Source of the DNA: Pantoea sp. Eser
GTDB lineage: Bacteria; Pseudomonadota; Gammaproteobacteria; Enterobacterales; Enterobacteriaceae
Direction: 5' to 3'
Assembly: GCA_009830035.1 (NCBI GenBank)
Contig: SZZY01000003.1
Span: forward strand, 248,001-312,000
Length of the DNA: 64,000 nt
The notes beneath the pieces were generated by a model. That model worked only from the letters and a program-made list of their open reading frames with translations. It was not told the DNA's origin and did not search any database. Shown here piece after piece: positions 1 through 8,683 of the stretch (position 1 is its first letter; the number at the start of each line of letters is the position of its first letter). A program made the position numbers and the translations under genes.

Positions 1-1
1 G

Positions 2-568
2 ATAGTGGTGCACCATGGTTATTTCTGGAAGAACGAACCGGCCGCGATCAAAGGCATGAAGCGTCGTCGCCTGCGTACGCTGCTGGCCAACGACACTAAC
101 CTCTATGGCTGGCATCTGCCGCTCGACGCCCATCCGCAGTTAGGCAACAACGCGCAGCTGGCGAAGCTGCTGGATATTGAGGTGCGCGGCGAAGTGATGC
201 CGCTGGTGTTCTGGGGTGAACTGGCCGAGCCGCTCACCGGCCAGCAGCTGGCCGAGCGCATTGCCGATAAGCTGGGACGTGAGCCACTGCACTGTGGCGA
301 CAACGCGCCCGCACTGATTCGCCGCATCGCTTGGTGCAGCGGCGGCGGCCAGGGCTTTATCGATCAGGCGGCTGCCTTTGGCGTGGATGCTTACCTGACC
401 GGTGAAGTATCGGAGCAGACCATTCACAGCGTGCGTGAACAGGGGCTGCACTTCTTTGCTGCTGGACACCATGCGACCGAGCGCGGTGGCGTCAAAGCAC
501 TGGGCGACTGGCTGGCGCAACATCACGGTCTGGATGTGACCTTCATCGATATTCCTAATCCTGCCTGA
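2..568 (+). CDS. ybgI: YbgI/Nif3-like metal-binding protein (5' end outside window)
   Basis: C-terminal 189 residues of a Nif3/DUF34 protein very close to E. coli YbgI (247 aa), so about 58 N-terminal residues lie upstream of the window. Visible metal-ligand motifs are VHHGYFW at the start and GHHATERGG near the end; the protein closes with the conserved DVTFIDIPNPA. The family forms dinuclear-metal toroidal hexamers; its biochemical role is not firmly settled (linked to GTP cyclohydrolase I-like folds and DNA damage phenotypes). It lies just upstream of the pxp genes, as in E. coli. No lesion is visible in the part present. Confidence 0.93.
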   Translation: MVVHHGYFWKNEPAAIKGMKRRRLRTLLANDTNLYGWHLPLDAHPQLGNNAQLAKLLDIEVRGEVMPLVFWGELAEPLTGQQLAERIADKLGREPLHCGDNAPALIRRIAWCSGGGQGFIDQAAAFGVDAYLTGEVSEQTIHSVREQGLHFFAAGHHATERGGVKALGDWLAQHHGLDVTFIDIPNPA

Positions 569-610
569 TCCCACTCCCGGTCCTGCGCCCAGCCGCAGGA
601 CCTAAATCTG

Positions 611-639
611 TTGACACATCTCCGTCACTTTCGCATAAC
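611..639 (+). promoter_or_regulatory. Candidate promoter for pxpBCA
   Basis: A perfect -35 hexamer TTGACA (611-616) is followed after 17 bases by CATAAC (634-639), a weak -10 match. It sits in the 158-base gap between ybgI and pxpB and is the best sigma-70 candidate there. Inferred from sequence only. Confidence 0.4.
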
Positions 640-726
640 TGTTTGCTTTAAGTAGATAAGCAAACGGCTGAACCGTGCGCCGGAACCGGTCTGGCACGCG
701 AGATTCAGCTCAACGGGAGGTCGCTG

Positions 727-1383
727 TTGCAACGAGCACGTTGTTATTTACTGGGTGAACGCGCAGTGGTGCTGGAACTTGAACCACCCATCTCGCTGGC
801 CAGCCAGCAACGAATCTGGGGTCTGAACCAGCGCCTGCAGGCGGTCGATAGCGTGCAGGAGGTGATCCCCGGCATGAACAACATCACCCTGATACTGCGT
901 GATCCACAGCAGAGCGCGCTGGACGCCATTGAGCGGCTGCAGCGCTGGTGGGGAGAGAGTGAAGTGCAGATACCGGAATCGCGTCAGGTGGCGATCCCGG
1001 TTATTTATGGCGGCGAGAGCGGCCCCGATCTGGCGGTCGTGGCCGAACACGCCGGACTCTCCATCCGTCAGGTGGTGGAGTTGCACAGCAGTACCGAATA
1101 CGTGGTCTATTTTATCGGTTTTCAGCCCGGCTTTCGCTATCTGGGTGGGCTGGATACGCGTCTGCATATCCCACGTCGGGCAGAACCGTGCGTCGCCGTG
1201 CCCGCCGGATCGGTCGGTATCGGCGGCAGCCAGACCGGTGTCTATCCGCTGGCGTCACCGGGCGGCTGGCAGCTCATCGGCCAGACGCCGGTTGCGCTGT
1301 TTGATCCGCTGCAGCAACTGCCGACGCTGCAGCGACCCGGCGATACGGTGCGCTTCGTGCCACAGAAGGAGGGCGTATGTTAA
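727..1383 (+). CDS. pxpB: 5-oxoprolinase subunit PxpB
   Basis: 218 residues, the family's usual length, matching E. coli PxpB (YbgJ) throughout, with the typical motifs [18 protein letters not shown] and [14 protein letters not shown]. PxpB works with PxpC and PxpA in the ATP-dependent opening of 5-oxoproline (pyroglutamate) to glutamate in the cytoplasm. The start is a TTG preceded by GGGAGG seven bases upstream; it is chosen because MQRARCYL is the conserved N-terminus. The gene overlaps pxpC by 7 bases, implying translational coupling. Intact itself, but the partner PxpA is broken, so the complex is probably inactive. Confidence 0.95.
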   Translation: MQRARCYLLGERAVVLELEPPISLASQQRIWGLNQRLQAVDSVQEVIPGMNNITLILRDPQQSALDAIERLQRWWGESEVQIPESRQVAIPVIYGGESGPDLAVVAEHAGLSIRQVVELHSSTEYVVYFIGFQPGFRYLGGLDTRLHIPRRAEPCVAVPAGSVGIGGSQTGVYPLASPGGWQLIGQTPVALFDPLQQLPTLQRPGDTVRFVPQKEGVC

Positions 1384-2309
1384 GGATCCTGCGGGCCGGA
1401 CTGGCCGCCGCGATTCAGGATGCGGGCCGTCACGGCTGGCGACAGTACGGTATCAGCCTCGGTGGGGTACTGGATCAGCCCGCGATGACCACCGCCAACT
1501 TACTGGTGGGGAATGCGCCAGACAGCGCGGTGCTGGAGGTGGTGCTCGGCCAGTTTAAAGCGGAGTTCCCCTGCGACGGCTGGTTTGCGCTGACCGGCGC
1601 TGGCTGTAACGCGGAGCTGGACGGTCATCCGGTGTGGACCGGCTGGCGCACGCAGGTTAAAAAAGGGCAGGTGCTGTCGCTGGCGATGCCGGTACATGGC
1701 ATGCGGAGCTATCTGGCGGTGCAGGGCGGATTCGATCTGCCGGCGATGCTCGGTTCTGTTAGCACCGATCTGAAAGCTAGATTTGGCGGGTTCCACGGGC
1801 GTACGCTGCAGGATGGCGATTGCCTGCCGCTGGGTAAACCGATCCGACAGTTTGATCGCAAAGCGGGCGTCCGGCAACTGCTGTGGGGCAACCGCATTCG
1901 CGCGCTGCCGGGCCCGGAATACCATGAGTTCAGCCGCGAGGCGCAGCAGGCGTTCTGGTGCACGGCGTGGAAGCTCAGTCCGCAAAGTAACCGGATGGGA
2001 TACCGACTGGAGGGGCGTCAGCTCAACCGGGAAACCCCGCGTGAACTGCTGTCGCACGGGCTGGTACCGGGCGTGGTGCAGGTGTCGCCTAACGGTCAGC
2101 CGATTGTGCTGATGGTGGATACTCAGACCACCGGCGGCTATCCGCGTATCGCCTGCATTATCGAGGCTGACCTCTATCACATGGCGCAAATCCGGCTGGG
2201 TGAACCGATTCACTTTATTCATTGCACTCTGCCAGAGGCGATGCAGGCGCGTCAGCATCAGCAGCGTGCGCTGGACCAGATGGTGTGGGAACTCGCTGAT
2301 GAAGATTGA
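1377..2309 (+). CDS. pxpC: 5-oxoprolinase subunit PxpC
   Basis: 310 residues, the same length as E. coli PxpC (YbgK), a biotin-dependent carboxylase-like domain protein related to the KipA/allophanate hydrolase C-terminal fold. Recognisable motifs are IQDAGRHG near residue 15, [10 protein letters not shown] near 250 and the conserved N-terminus MLRILRAGL. It overlaps pxpB upstream and pxpA downstream (pxpA ATG lies inside its last codons), so the three genes form one translational unit. No lesion visible. Expected to be a structural partner of an oxoprolinase whose PxpA subunit is now deleted internally. Confidence 0.95.
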   Translation: MLRILRAGLAAAIQDAGRHGWRQYGISLGGVLDQPAMTTANLLVGNAPDSAVLEVVLGQFKAEFPCDGWFALTGAGCNAELDGHPVWTGWRTQVKKGQVLSLAMPVHGMRSYLAVQGGFDLPAMLGSVSTDLKARFGGFHGRTLQDGDCLPLGKPIRQFDRKAGVRQLLWGNRIRALPGPEYHEFSREAQQAFWCTAWKLSPQSNRMGYRLEGRQLNRETPRELLSHGLVPGVVQVSPNGQPIVLMVDTQTTGGYPRIACIIEADLYHMAQIRLGEPIHFIHCTLPEAMQARQHQQRALDQMVWELADED

Positions 2310-2766
2310 TTTAAACGCCGATCTCGGTGAAGGCTGCGACAGCGATAGTGCGCTGCTGCAACTGGTCAGCTCGGCCAACATCGCCTGTGGCTTTCACGCC
2401 GGCGATGCACAGACCATGCTGCAATCGATCCGCTGGGCGAAAGAGGCAAGGGTAGCGATTGGCTCACACCCGGCTTTTCCCGACCGCGAAAACTTTGGCC
2501 GCAGCGCGATGCAGCTGCCGCCGGAAACGGTCTACGCCCAGATGATCTACCAGATCGGGGCGCTGATTGAGGATGAACAGCAGGCGATCGACCAGACGCT
2601 GAACATGGTGCAGCAGGGCAAGGTAAAAAGTATCAGCCGGGAATGGGTCGCGGTTAAGGCGCAAACCGTCTGCTTACATGGCGACGGGGCGCACGCGCTG
2701 CAGTTTGCCCGGCGGCGGCTGCGTGATGCCTTTGCCGCACAGCAAATCTGCGTCACCAGTGCCTGA
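2299..2766 (+). pseudogene. pxpA: pxpA with an in-frame internal deletion of about 89 codons
   Basis: The real start is ATG 2299 ([12 protein letters not shown]), inside the 3' end of pxpC. PxpA is normally about 244 residues; only 155 remain. Residues up to YQIGAL match the N-terminal third and the text resumes at GALIEDEQQ, which belongs near residue 178. The middle, which carries the conserved HVKPHG and ADRGY segments of this LamB/YcsF family, is gone. The two edges share the residues GAL, so the likely event is deletion between short direct repeats at about 2556-2566. The reading frame stays open, yet half of the active-site barrel is missing, so activity is very unlikely. Confidence 0.9.
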
Positions 2767-2778
2767 ATAAGCATTCTT

Positions 2779-2802
2779 AGCCCGGCTATGCCCGGGCTTT
2801 TT
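2779..2802 (+). terminator. Rho-independent terminator after pxpA
   Basis: GC-rich hairpin AGCCCGG / CCGGGCT with a short loop followed by TTTTTC, directly after the pxpA stop. It separates the pxp operon from the DUF969-DUF979-pcp group. Confidence 0.85.
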
Positions 2803-2821
2803 CATACTCTAAGGGGAAAAT

Positions 2822-3538
2822 ATGGATAGCGTGGTAAATCTCTGGCCGCTGCTTGGCATTGCAGCCATCATTATCGGCTTCGTATTACGGTTTAATCCGG
2901 TGCTGGTGGTTATTGTCGCCGGTTTCGCAGCCATGATGCCGTTAGCCGACATTCTGGAAAAGCTCGGTTCGGGCTTTATCAACACCCGTAACCTGCCGCT
3001 GATTCTGCTGCTGCCGCTGGCGGTGATCGGCCTGCTGGAGCGTCACGGTCTGAAAGAGCGGGCGCAGGCGTGGATCGCCCAGATTAAAACCGCTACCGCT
3101 GGCCGACTGCTGATCGTCTATCTGCTGGTGCGCGAATTGACCGCGGCGCTCGGACTCACCAGCCTGGGTGGTCATCCGCAGATGGTGCGCCCGCTGCTGG
3201 CGCCGATGGCGGAAGGGGCGACGGAAAACCGTTATGGTGAGGTTTCGCCAGAGGTGTGCCATCGTCTGCGCGCTATGTCGGCGGCGACCGATAACGTCGG
3301 CCTGTTCTTTGGCGAGGATATTTTCGTCGCCTTTGGCACCATTATCTTTATGCACAACTTCATGCAGGAGTCGGCCGGGATTCAGACCGAACCGCTGCAC
3401 ATTGCTCTGTGGGGTATCCCGACCGCGGTGGCGGCCTTCCTGATCCACTCGGCCCGCCTGGTGCGGCTCGATCGCCGATTAGCCCGTGAGTTACAGGTGC
3501 TGAGCGGCCAGGCACTGAAAGCCAAAGGAGGGCAATGA
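2822..3538 (+). CDS. DUF969 family membrane protein (putative 5-oxoproline-associated transporter half)
   Basis: 238 residues with at least five hydrophobic segments (for example residues 7-25, 27-42, 60-75, 95-115 and 195-212). It matches the DUF969 family, nearly always encoded beside DUF979 and often beside pcp or 5-oxoprolinase genes. The pair is thought to be a membrane transporter; the substrate is not proven, though 5-oxoproline or a pyroglutamyl peptide fits the neighbourhood. GGAAAA precedes the ATG and the stop overlaps the next start (ATGATG), implying co-translation. Intact, but its partner gene is frameshifted. Confidence 0.85.
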   Translation: MDSVVNLWPLLGIAAIIIGFVLRFNPVLVVIVAGFAAMMPLADILEKLGSGFINTRNLPLILLLPLAVIGLLERHGLKERAQAWIAQIKTATAGRLLIVYLLVRELTAALGLTSLGGHPQMVRPLLAPMAEGATENRYGEVSPEVCHRLRAMSAATDNVGLFFGEDIFVAFGTIIFMHNFMQESAGIQTEPLHIALWGIPTAVAAFLIHSARLVRLDRRLARELQVLSGQALKAKGGQ

Positions 3539-4528
3539 TGTTTCAGCAACAATTTCTTATGTGGCTGGCAGGGCTGATCCTGCTGGTGGTGGCGGTGCTC
3601 TGCTGGGGCGATCGCGCCAACCCGCGCCGTTTAACCACCGGCCTGTTCTGGGCGCTGTATGGCCTGATTTTCCTGGTTGGCGACTGGACTACTCAGCTGA
3701 TGACGCAGTGGATGGGTTCGGTGGCAGCCGGCACCCGGATGCTGAATATTGGCGTCGGGGTCGCGGTGGTGGTGATGGCGCTGATTGCCGGCTTAGGCGG
3801 GGTTAAGCTGGGCCGCTATCACCAGGGCAGTGATGAGGAGAAGCAGGCCAGCGCGCTGCGCCTGCGCAATAAACTGTTCCTGCCGGCGCTGGCGATCCCG
3901 GTGGTGACGGTCGCGGGCGTACTGGCCTTCAACCATATCCCGGGCTTACAGGATACGGTGTTTGGTCCCGGTAACCACGCGACGCTGGTGACGCTGTTTT
4001 CGATGATGATTGGCTGCCTGATCGGCTGGCTGGTGGCGCTGAAACTGACGCATGAGAAACCGGTGCAGTCGATGCAGGAGACCCGACGGCTGCTGGATGC
4101 CATTGGCTGGGCGTTTATTCTGCCGCAGATCCTCGCCACCCTGGGGCTGCTGTTTACCAGCGCCGGCAGTGCGATCTCCCATCTGACCGAAACGTATCTG
4201 GCAGTCGACAGTCGCTTTATCGCGGTGGCGGTTTATGCCGGTGGCATGGCGCTGCTGACCATGGTGATGGGCAACGTTTTTGCTGCGTTTCCGATTATCA
4301 CGGCTGGCGTCGGCATCCCGATTCTGGTGCTGCAGCACGGCGGCAATCGGGATGTTCTCCGGCTACTGCGGCACGCTGATGACGCCGATGGCGGCTAACT
4401 TCAACATCGTTCCGGCGGCGCTGCTGGAGCTGCCGGATCGTAATGCGGTGATCAAGGCTCAGGTCCCGACCGGTGTGCTACTGTTAATCGTTAACATTTT
4501 CCTGCTCTATTTCCTGATGTTCCTGTGA
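3535..4528 (+). pseudogene. DUF979 family membrane protein, frameshifted by an inferred 20-bp deletion
   Basis: The first 268 codons match DUF979 (multi-pass membrane protein) to LVLQHGGN at about 4347; the correct continuation [15 protein letters not shown] lies in another frame and runs to the stop at 4528. The site contains GGCGGCAATC (4339-4348). In relatives HGGN is followed by about five residues before AAIGMFSGY, and both places would encode GGCGGCAAT, so one repeat and the 20 bases between were probably lost. The product would lack its last roughly 60 residues and gain a short foreign tail ending at 4398. With DUF969 it forms a putative transporter pair, so the pair is presumably dead. 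Confidence 0.85.
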
Positions 4529-4534
4529 GGCTGA

Positions 4535-5185
4535 ATGAAAACCGTCCTGATGACCGCCTTTGAACCGTTTGGCGGTGAAAGCATTAACCCGTCATGGGAA
4601 GCCGTCAGTGCGCTGGAAGGCAAAGAGATTGCTGGCGCGCGGATCGTTATCCGTCAGCTGCCGGTGGTGTTTGCTGAGGTGCTGGATGTGCTTTACCAGG
4701 CGCTGGATGAGGTGAAACCGGATGCGATTCTGTCGGTAGGACAAGCGGGCGGGCGCAGCGATATTACCGTTGAACGCATCGGTATTAACGTGGATGACGC
4801 GCGTATTGCCGACAACGCCGGCCATCAGCCGGTTGATGAACCGATTGTGGCTGACGGTCCGGCGGCCTATTTCTCGCGTCTGCCGATCAAGGCGATTGTG
4901 GCCGCGCTGCGTCAGGCGGGCATTCCCGCCTCGGTGTCACAGACCGCCGGGACCTTTACCTGTAACCGGGTGATGTATGGTCTGCTGCACTGGCTGGCAC
5001 AGCAGGAGACGCCGGTACGTGGCGGCTTTATCCACATTCCTTATCTGCCAGAGCAGGCGGCACAGCACCCCGGCGCGCCAAGCATGTCGGTCGCCAGTGT
5101 GATTCAGGCGCTGGAAATTGCGGTCCGGGTGACGCTGGAGACCGGTGAAGATCTGAAAATAGCCGGCGGCGCCACCACACACTAA
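4535..5185 (+). CDS. pcp: Pyrrolidone-carboxylate peptidase (pyroglutamyl peptidase I)
   Basis: 216 residues, typical for the C15 cysteine peptidase family, which removes N-terminal pyroglutamate from peptides in the cytoplasm. N-terminus [14 protein letters not shown] is diagnostic. Catalytic residues are visible: Glu in VERIGIN (about 80), Cys in [14 protein letters not shown] (about 145) and His in [10 protein letters not shown] (about 169). It starts 6 bases after the DUF979 stop, preceded by GAGG, so it is operonic with the DUF969/DUF979 pair. Released 5-oxoproline would normally feed PxpABC; that step appears broken here. Confidence 0.95.
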   Translation: MKTVLMTAFEPFGGESINPSWEAVSALEGKEIAGARIVIRQLPVVFAEVLDVLYQALDEVKPDAILSVGQAGGRSDITVERIGINVDDARIADNAGHQPVDEPIVADGPAAYFSRLPIKAIVAALRQAGIPASVSQTAGTFTCNRVMYGLLHWLAQQETPVRGGFIHIPYLPEQAAQHPGAPSMSVASVIQALEIAVRVTLETGEDLKIAGGATTH

Positions 5186-5196
5186 GAGGATCCACG

Positions 5197-5964
5197 ATGC
5201 CTGAAGGACCAGAGATCCGCCGGGTGGCTGATCAGCTCGAGACCGCGATTGCCGACCAGCCATTAACCGAAGCGTGGTTCGCCTTTCCGGCGCTGATTGG
5301 CGAACAGGTGCAGGCGATTGAGACGCGCGGCAAGGCGTTGCTGACACATTTCAGCAATGGCCTGACGCTCTACAGCCATAATCAGCTGTATGGCGTCTGG
5401 CGCATCGTCACGCCCGAAACGGAATTACAGACCACCCGGCAGTTACGGGTGCGGCTGGCGACGGCCGATCGGGCCATTCTGCTGTATAGCGCGTCAGATA
5501 TTGAGTTACTGAACGCCGATACGCTGGCGGCACACCCGTTTCTTAACCGCATCGGGCCCGATGTGCTGAGCAGCGCGCTGACGGTGGATGAGGTCAGACA
5601 GCGGCTGCTGTCACCGCGTTTCCGGCGGCGTAAGTTCAGTGGGCTGTTGCTCGATCAGGCTTTTCTGGCAGGTCTGGGCAACTACCTGCGTGCGGAGATC
5701 CTCTGGCTGGCGCAGCTGTTGCCGCATCACCGGGCGCAGGATCTGACGGAAGATCAGCTGACCGCATTCAGCGATGCGCTACTGTCGGTGCCGCGTCATG
5801 CTTATCGGATGCGCGGCACGATGAAGAAATATCATCATGAAGCGGCATTTCAGTTCGAGGTGTTTCACCGCCAGGGAAAAAAATGCCGCCGTTGCAGCAC
5901 GGTGATTGAAAAGGGCACTTTATCATCGCGCCCTTTTTACTGGTGTCCGGGTTGTCAGCACTGA
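5197..5964 (+). CDS. nei: Endonuclease VIII
   Basis: 255 residues matching Nei (E. coli 263), a bifunctional DNA glycosylase/AP lyase for oxidised pyrimidines. The N-terminal catalytic MPEGPEIRR (Pro2, Glu3) is intact, the helix-two-turn-helix region [20 protein letters not shown] is present, and the C-terminal zinc finger has its four cysteines (CRRC...CPGC) with [14 protein letters not shown] precedes the ATG. Compared with E. coli there is a gap of about 7 residues near residue 33 (FPALIGE) that may be a small in-frame deletion or natural variation. It stands 11 bases after pcp. Confidence 0.92.
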   Translation: MPEGPEIRRVADQLETAIADQPLTEAWFAFPALIGEQVQAIETRGKALLTHFSNGLTLYSHNQLYGVWRIVTPETELQTTRQLRVRLATADRAILLYSASDIELLNADTLAAHPFLNRIGPDVLSSALTVDEVRQRLLSPRFRRRKFSGLLLDQAFLAGLGNYLRAEILWLAQLLPHHRAQDLTEDQLTAFSDALLSVPRHAYRMRGTMKKYHHEAAFQFEVFHRQGKKCRRCSTVIEKGTLSSRPFYWCPGCQH

Positions 5965-5986
5965 ATGCCTGACGGCAGCCATAAAA

Positions 5987-6012
5987 AAAGCGGGGCCAGA
6001 TGGCCCCGCTTT
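5987..6012. terminator. Bidirectional terminator between nei and gltA
   Basis: Strong hairpin AAAGCGGGGCCA / TGGCCCCGCTTT with a 2-base loop. A-rich on the left and T-rich on the right, so it can end the convergent nei (plus) and gltA (minus) transcripts. Confidence 0.88.
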
Positions 6013-6030
6013 CGCGTTGAAAAGTAACGC

Positions 6031-7314
6031 TTATTTATCCAGCTGCGAGTTGAATTCGCGCTCGGTATAACCGGTATAGAGCTGACGTGGACGAGCGATT
6101 TTCATCCCTTCGTCGTGCATCTCTTTCCAGTGCGCAATCCAGCCAACAGTACGCGCCATCGCGAAGATCACGGTGAACATTGAGGAAGGAATTCCCATCG
6201 CTTTCAGAATAATACCAGAGTAGAAATCGACGTTTGGATAGAGTTTGCGCTCGATGAAGTAAGGGTCGTTCAGCGCAATGTGTTCCAGCTCCATCGCTAC
6301 TTCCAGCAGATCGTCCTTCATACCCAGCTCATTAAGTACTTCATGGCAGGTATCGCGCATCACGGTGGCGCGCGGGTCGTAATTTTTGTAGACCCGGTGA
6401 CCGAAGCCCATCAGACGGAAGGAGTCATTTTTGTCTTTCGCACGCTTCACAAACTCAGGAATGTGCTCAACGGTGCTGATCTCTTCCAGCATGCGCAGTG
6501 TCGCTTCGTTGGCACCGCCGTGCGCCGGTCCCCACAGGGAGGCGATCCCGGCGGCGATACAGGCAAACGGGTTAGCGCCAGAAGAACCGGCAGTACGAAC
6601 TGTTGACGTTGAGGCGTTCTGCTCATGGTCAGCATGCAGGATCAGGATACGGTCCATGGCGCGTTCCAGTACCGGATTAACCTTGTACTTTTCGCATGGC
6701 GTCGCAAACATCATGTGCAGGAAGTTACCGGCATAAGAGAGGTCATTACGCGGGTAAACAAACGGCTGACCGATGGAGTATTTGTAGCACATCGCGGCCA
6801 TAGTCGGCATTTTGGACAGCAGGCGGAACGCGGCGATTTCGCGGTGACGCTCAATGTTAACGTCCAGCGAATCGTGGTAAAACGCCGCCAGCGCGCCGGT
6901 TACGCCACACATCACCGCCATCGGGTGTGAATCACGACGGAAACCGTGGAACAGACGGGTAATCTGCTCATGAATCATGGTGTGACGGGTAACGGCGGTA
7001 CGGAATTCTTCAAACTGCTTCTGATTTGGCGCTTCGCCATTCAGCAGGATGTAGCACACTTCCAGATAGTTGGAGTGGGTCGCTAACTGGGCGATCGGGA
7101 AGCCGCGGTGCAACAGGATACCTTCATCACCATCAATAAAGGTGATTTTTGACTCGCAGGATGCGGTAGACGTGAAACCCGGATCGAAGGTAAACAGTCC
7201 ACTGGAGCCGAGGGCGCGGACATCAACCACATCCTGGCCCAGCGTGCCTTGCAGCACATCCAGTTCAACGGACGTTTCACCTTGTAGGGTCAGCGTCACT
7301 TTTTTATCTGTCAT
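6031..7314 (-). CDS. gltA: Type II citrate synthase
   Basis: Catalyses oxaloacetate plus acetyl-CoA to citrate, the entry step of the TCA cycle. With the start at 7314 ([13 protein letters not shown]) the protein is 427 residues, exactly the E. coli length; GGAG lies six bases upstream, a better site than the ATG four codons earlier. Catalytic residues sit in GPAHGGANE (His, about 264), [12 protein letters not shown] (His, about 305) and YPNVDFYSG (Asp, about 362). It is the NADH-regulated hexameric Gram-negative type. Transcribed divergently from sdhC across a 640-base intergenic region, as in E. coli. No lesion. Confidence 0.98.
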   Translation of the reverse strand: MTDKKVTLTLQGETSVELDVLQGTLGQDVVDVRALGSSGLFTFDPGFTSTASCESKITFIDGDEGILLHRGFPIAQLATHSNYLEVCYILLNGEAPNQKQFEEFRTAVTRHTMIHEQITRLFHGFRRDSHPMAVMCGVTGALAAFYHDSLDVNIERHREIAAFRLLSKMPTMAAMCYKYSIGQPFVYPRNDLSYAGNFLHMMFATPCEKYKVNPVLERAMDRILILHADHEQNASTSTVRTAGSSGANPFACIAAGIASLWGPAHGGANEATLRMLEEISTVEHIPEFVKRAKDKNDSFRLMGFGHRVYKNYDPRATVMRDTCHEVLNELGMKDDLLEVAMELEHIALNDPYFIERKLYPNVDFYSGIILKAMGIPSSMFTVIFAMARTVGWIAHWKEMHDEGMKIARPRQLYTGYTEREFNSQLDK

Positions 7315-7709
7315 TTTCGTCTCCATAGCGCCTTAGGCAGGTAAAGATCTCTAGACACCTGAAACGCGTTCATGTTGCGGTTGGCAAAACTTCACAGCAT
7401 CACTCTGCTGTCTTATGGCTGGTGCAGGGTACAGTACAGAGTGAGAGGCGCGTTCCCAGCAGGAACCGTAGAGCCATGGACATGCTGCATATCGCGGTTG
7501 TTAAAGATCCGGTCAGGACATAACTTCTTGGTAACCAATAACCTGATGCATTTTTAATGCTTACGTTCGCAACGTTACATAACTTGCGCTTAGGGGAAAG
7601 TGTATCCCCATAACTTTTGTGCATCATAGGAATTTGTAGCGTTATTTTGTAACTGAATTGTTTAACTATTGTAGGATCAGATAATTAAAATTGTATTGAT
7701 TGTGAAAAT

Positions 7710-7725
7710 CGTGAGTAGGATCACT
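7710..7725. promoter_or_regulatory. Candidate CRP site in the gltA-sdhC intergenic region
   Basis: The core GTGA-N6-TCAC (cGTGAgtaggaTCACt) matches the CRP consensus halves. It lies about 50 bases upstream of the sdh -35 element. E. coli sdhC is CRP-activated, so the site is plausible; not tested. Apart from this site and the sdh promoter, nothing else was recognised in the 7315-7952 gap. Confidence 0.5.
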
Positions 7726-7762
7726 GTTCCATCTAAAATTTACCAAAGAGTTTGTAGGGGAA

Positions 7763-7791
7763 TTGTAATCAGAATGTGATCCTCCTATACT
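7763..7791 (+). promoter_or_regulatory. sdhC promoter (-35/-10)
   Basis: TTGTAA (7763-7768), a 17-base spacer and TATACT (7786-7791) reproduce the known E. coli sdhC promoter almost base for base, including the downstream CCAGTCTCCGG-type leader (CCAGGTCTCCGGAACACCC). It drives sdhCDAB and, by read-through, sucABCD. Confidence 0.8.
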
Positions 7792-7952
7792 CCTGCCAGG
7801 TCTCCGGAACACCCTGGCACCAGGAGCCAGCCAGCGTTTCTACCACGTCAATTAACACTGGATGTTGCTTTTTTGGTGACGGTTAAAGTCTGCCACGCGT
7901 TGTGATTAGACTCCGCCTCAGGTCCGGAGGAAGCAAAATAAAAAAGAGCTGT

Positions 7953-8342
7953 GTGGGCAAAACCGTGAAAAAACAAAGACCTGTCAACTTGGATCTCTCG
8001 ACGATCCGGTTCCCCGTTACTGCAATATCGTCCATTCTTCACCGCGTCTCCGGCGTAATCACCTTGGTTGCTGTTGGCATCCTGCTGTGGCTACTCGGTC
8101 TCTCACTCTCCTCTCCGGAAGGTTTCCAGCACGCTACTACCATCATGGATGGCTTCTTCGCGAAGTTTATCATGTGGGGCATTCTAACGGCGCTGGCCTA
8201 CCACGCGGTGAGCGGGATTCGTCATATGTTGATGGATTTTGGTTATCTGGCTGAAACCCTGCAGGTGGGTAAGCGTTCAGCTTATATGACTTTTGTAATC
8301 ACTGTCGTGCTGGCAATTTTGGCGGGAGTCCTCGTATGGTAA
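7953..8342 (+). CDS. sdhC: Succinate dehydrogenase cytochrome b556 subunit
   Basis: Membrane anchor of complex II; with SdhD it binds heme b and ubiquinone. From GTG 7953 the protein is 129 residues, identical in length to E. coli SdhC, and the conserved [16 protein letters not shown] follows directly. A longer open frame begins at 7902 but adds residues without family support. Three transmembrane helices are visible; the heme ligand His lies in [18 protein letters not shown] (about 84). Overlaps sdhD by 7 bases. Confidence 0.95.
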   Translation: MGKTVKKQRPVNLDLSTIRFPVTAISSILHRVSGVITLVAVGILLWLLGLSLSSPEGFQHATTIMDGFFAKFIMWGILTALAYHAVSGIRHMLMDFGYLAETLQVGKRSAYMTFVITVVLAILAGVLVW

Positions 8343-8683
8343 GCAATGCATCCGCGTTGGGTCGCAACGGTATCCAGGACTGGCTGCTGCTGCGGGCAAC
8401 CGCAATTCTGATTACGCTCTACATCGTCTATATCCTCGGTTTTGTAGTGATGACTGACACGCTGACCTATGAGTTGTGGCGTGGCTTCTTCGCTTCCGCA
8501 TTCACTAAAGTGTTCACCCTGCTGACGCTGTTCTCGATTCTGATCCACGGCTGGATTGGTATGTGGCAGGTGTTAACAGACTACGTCAAATCGCTGCCAA
8601 CCCGTCTGGTGTTGCAGTTTGTGATTGTGGTGGCGCTGTTGTGGTATGCGATTTATGGATTTGTTGTGGTGTGGGGTGTGTAA
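8336..8683 (+). CDS. sdhD: Succinate dehydrogenase membrane anchor subunit
   Basis: 115 residues, the E. coli length, with three hydrophobic helices (about 17-37, 58-80 and 88-112). [18 protein letters not shown] is the typical N-terminus. The heme-proximal His and quinone-site Tyr belong to the [18 protein letters not shown] region. Overlaps sdhC and abuts sdhA directly. Confidence 0.95.
   Translation: MVSNASALGRNGIQDWLLLRATAILITLYIVYILGFVVMTDTLTYELWRGFFASAFTKVFTLLTLFSILIHGWIGMWQVLTDYVKSLPTRLVLQFVIVVALLWYAIYGFVVVWGV

Noticed and set aside
3946..4338. Antisense open frames over DUF979, and many similar ones across the window
   Set aside because: They lie opposite or out of phase with genes of clear family identity, show skewed composition, and have no ribosome binding site or homology.
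5290..5310. Seven-residue gap in Nei as a decay event
   Set aside because: Catalytic and zinc-finger residues are intact and the gap could be natural variation; mentioned only in the gene entry.
7372..7627. Short open frames in the gltA-sdhC intergenic region
   Set aside because: No homology and the region is regulatory in related bacteria.
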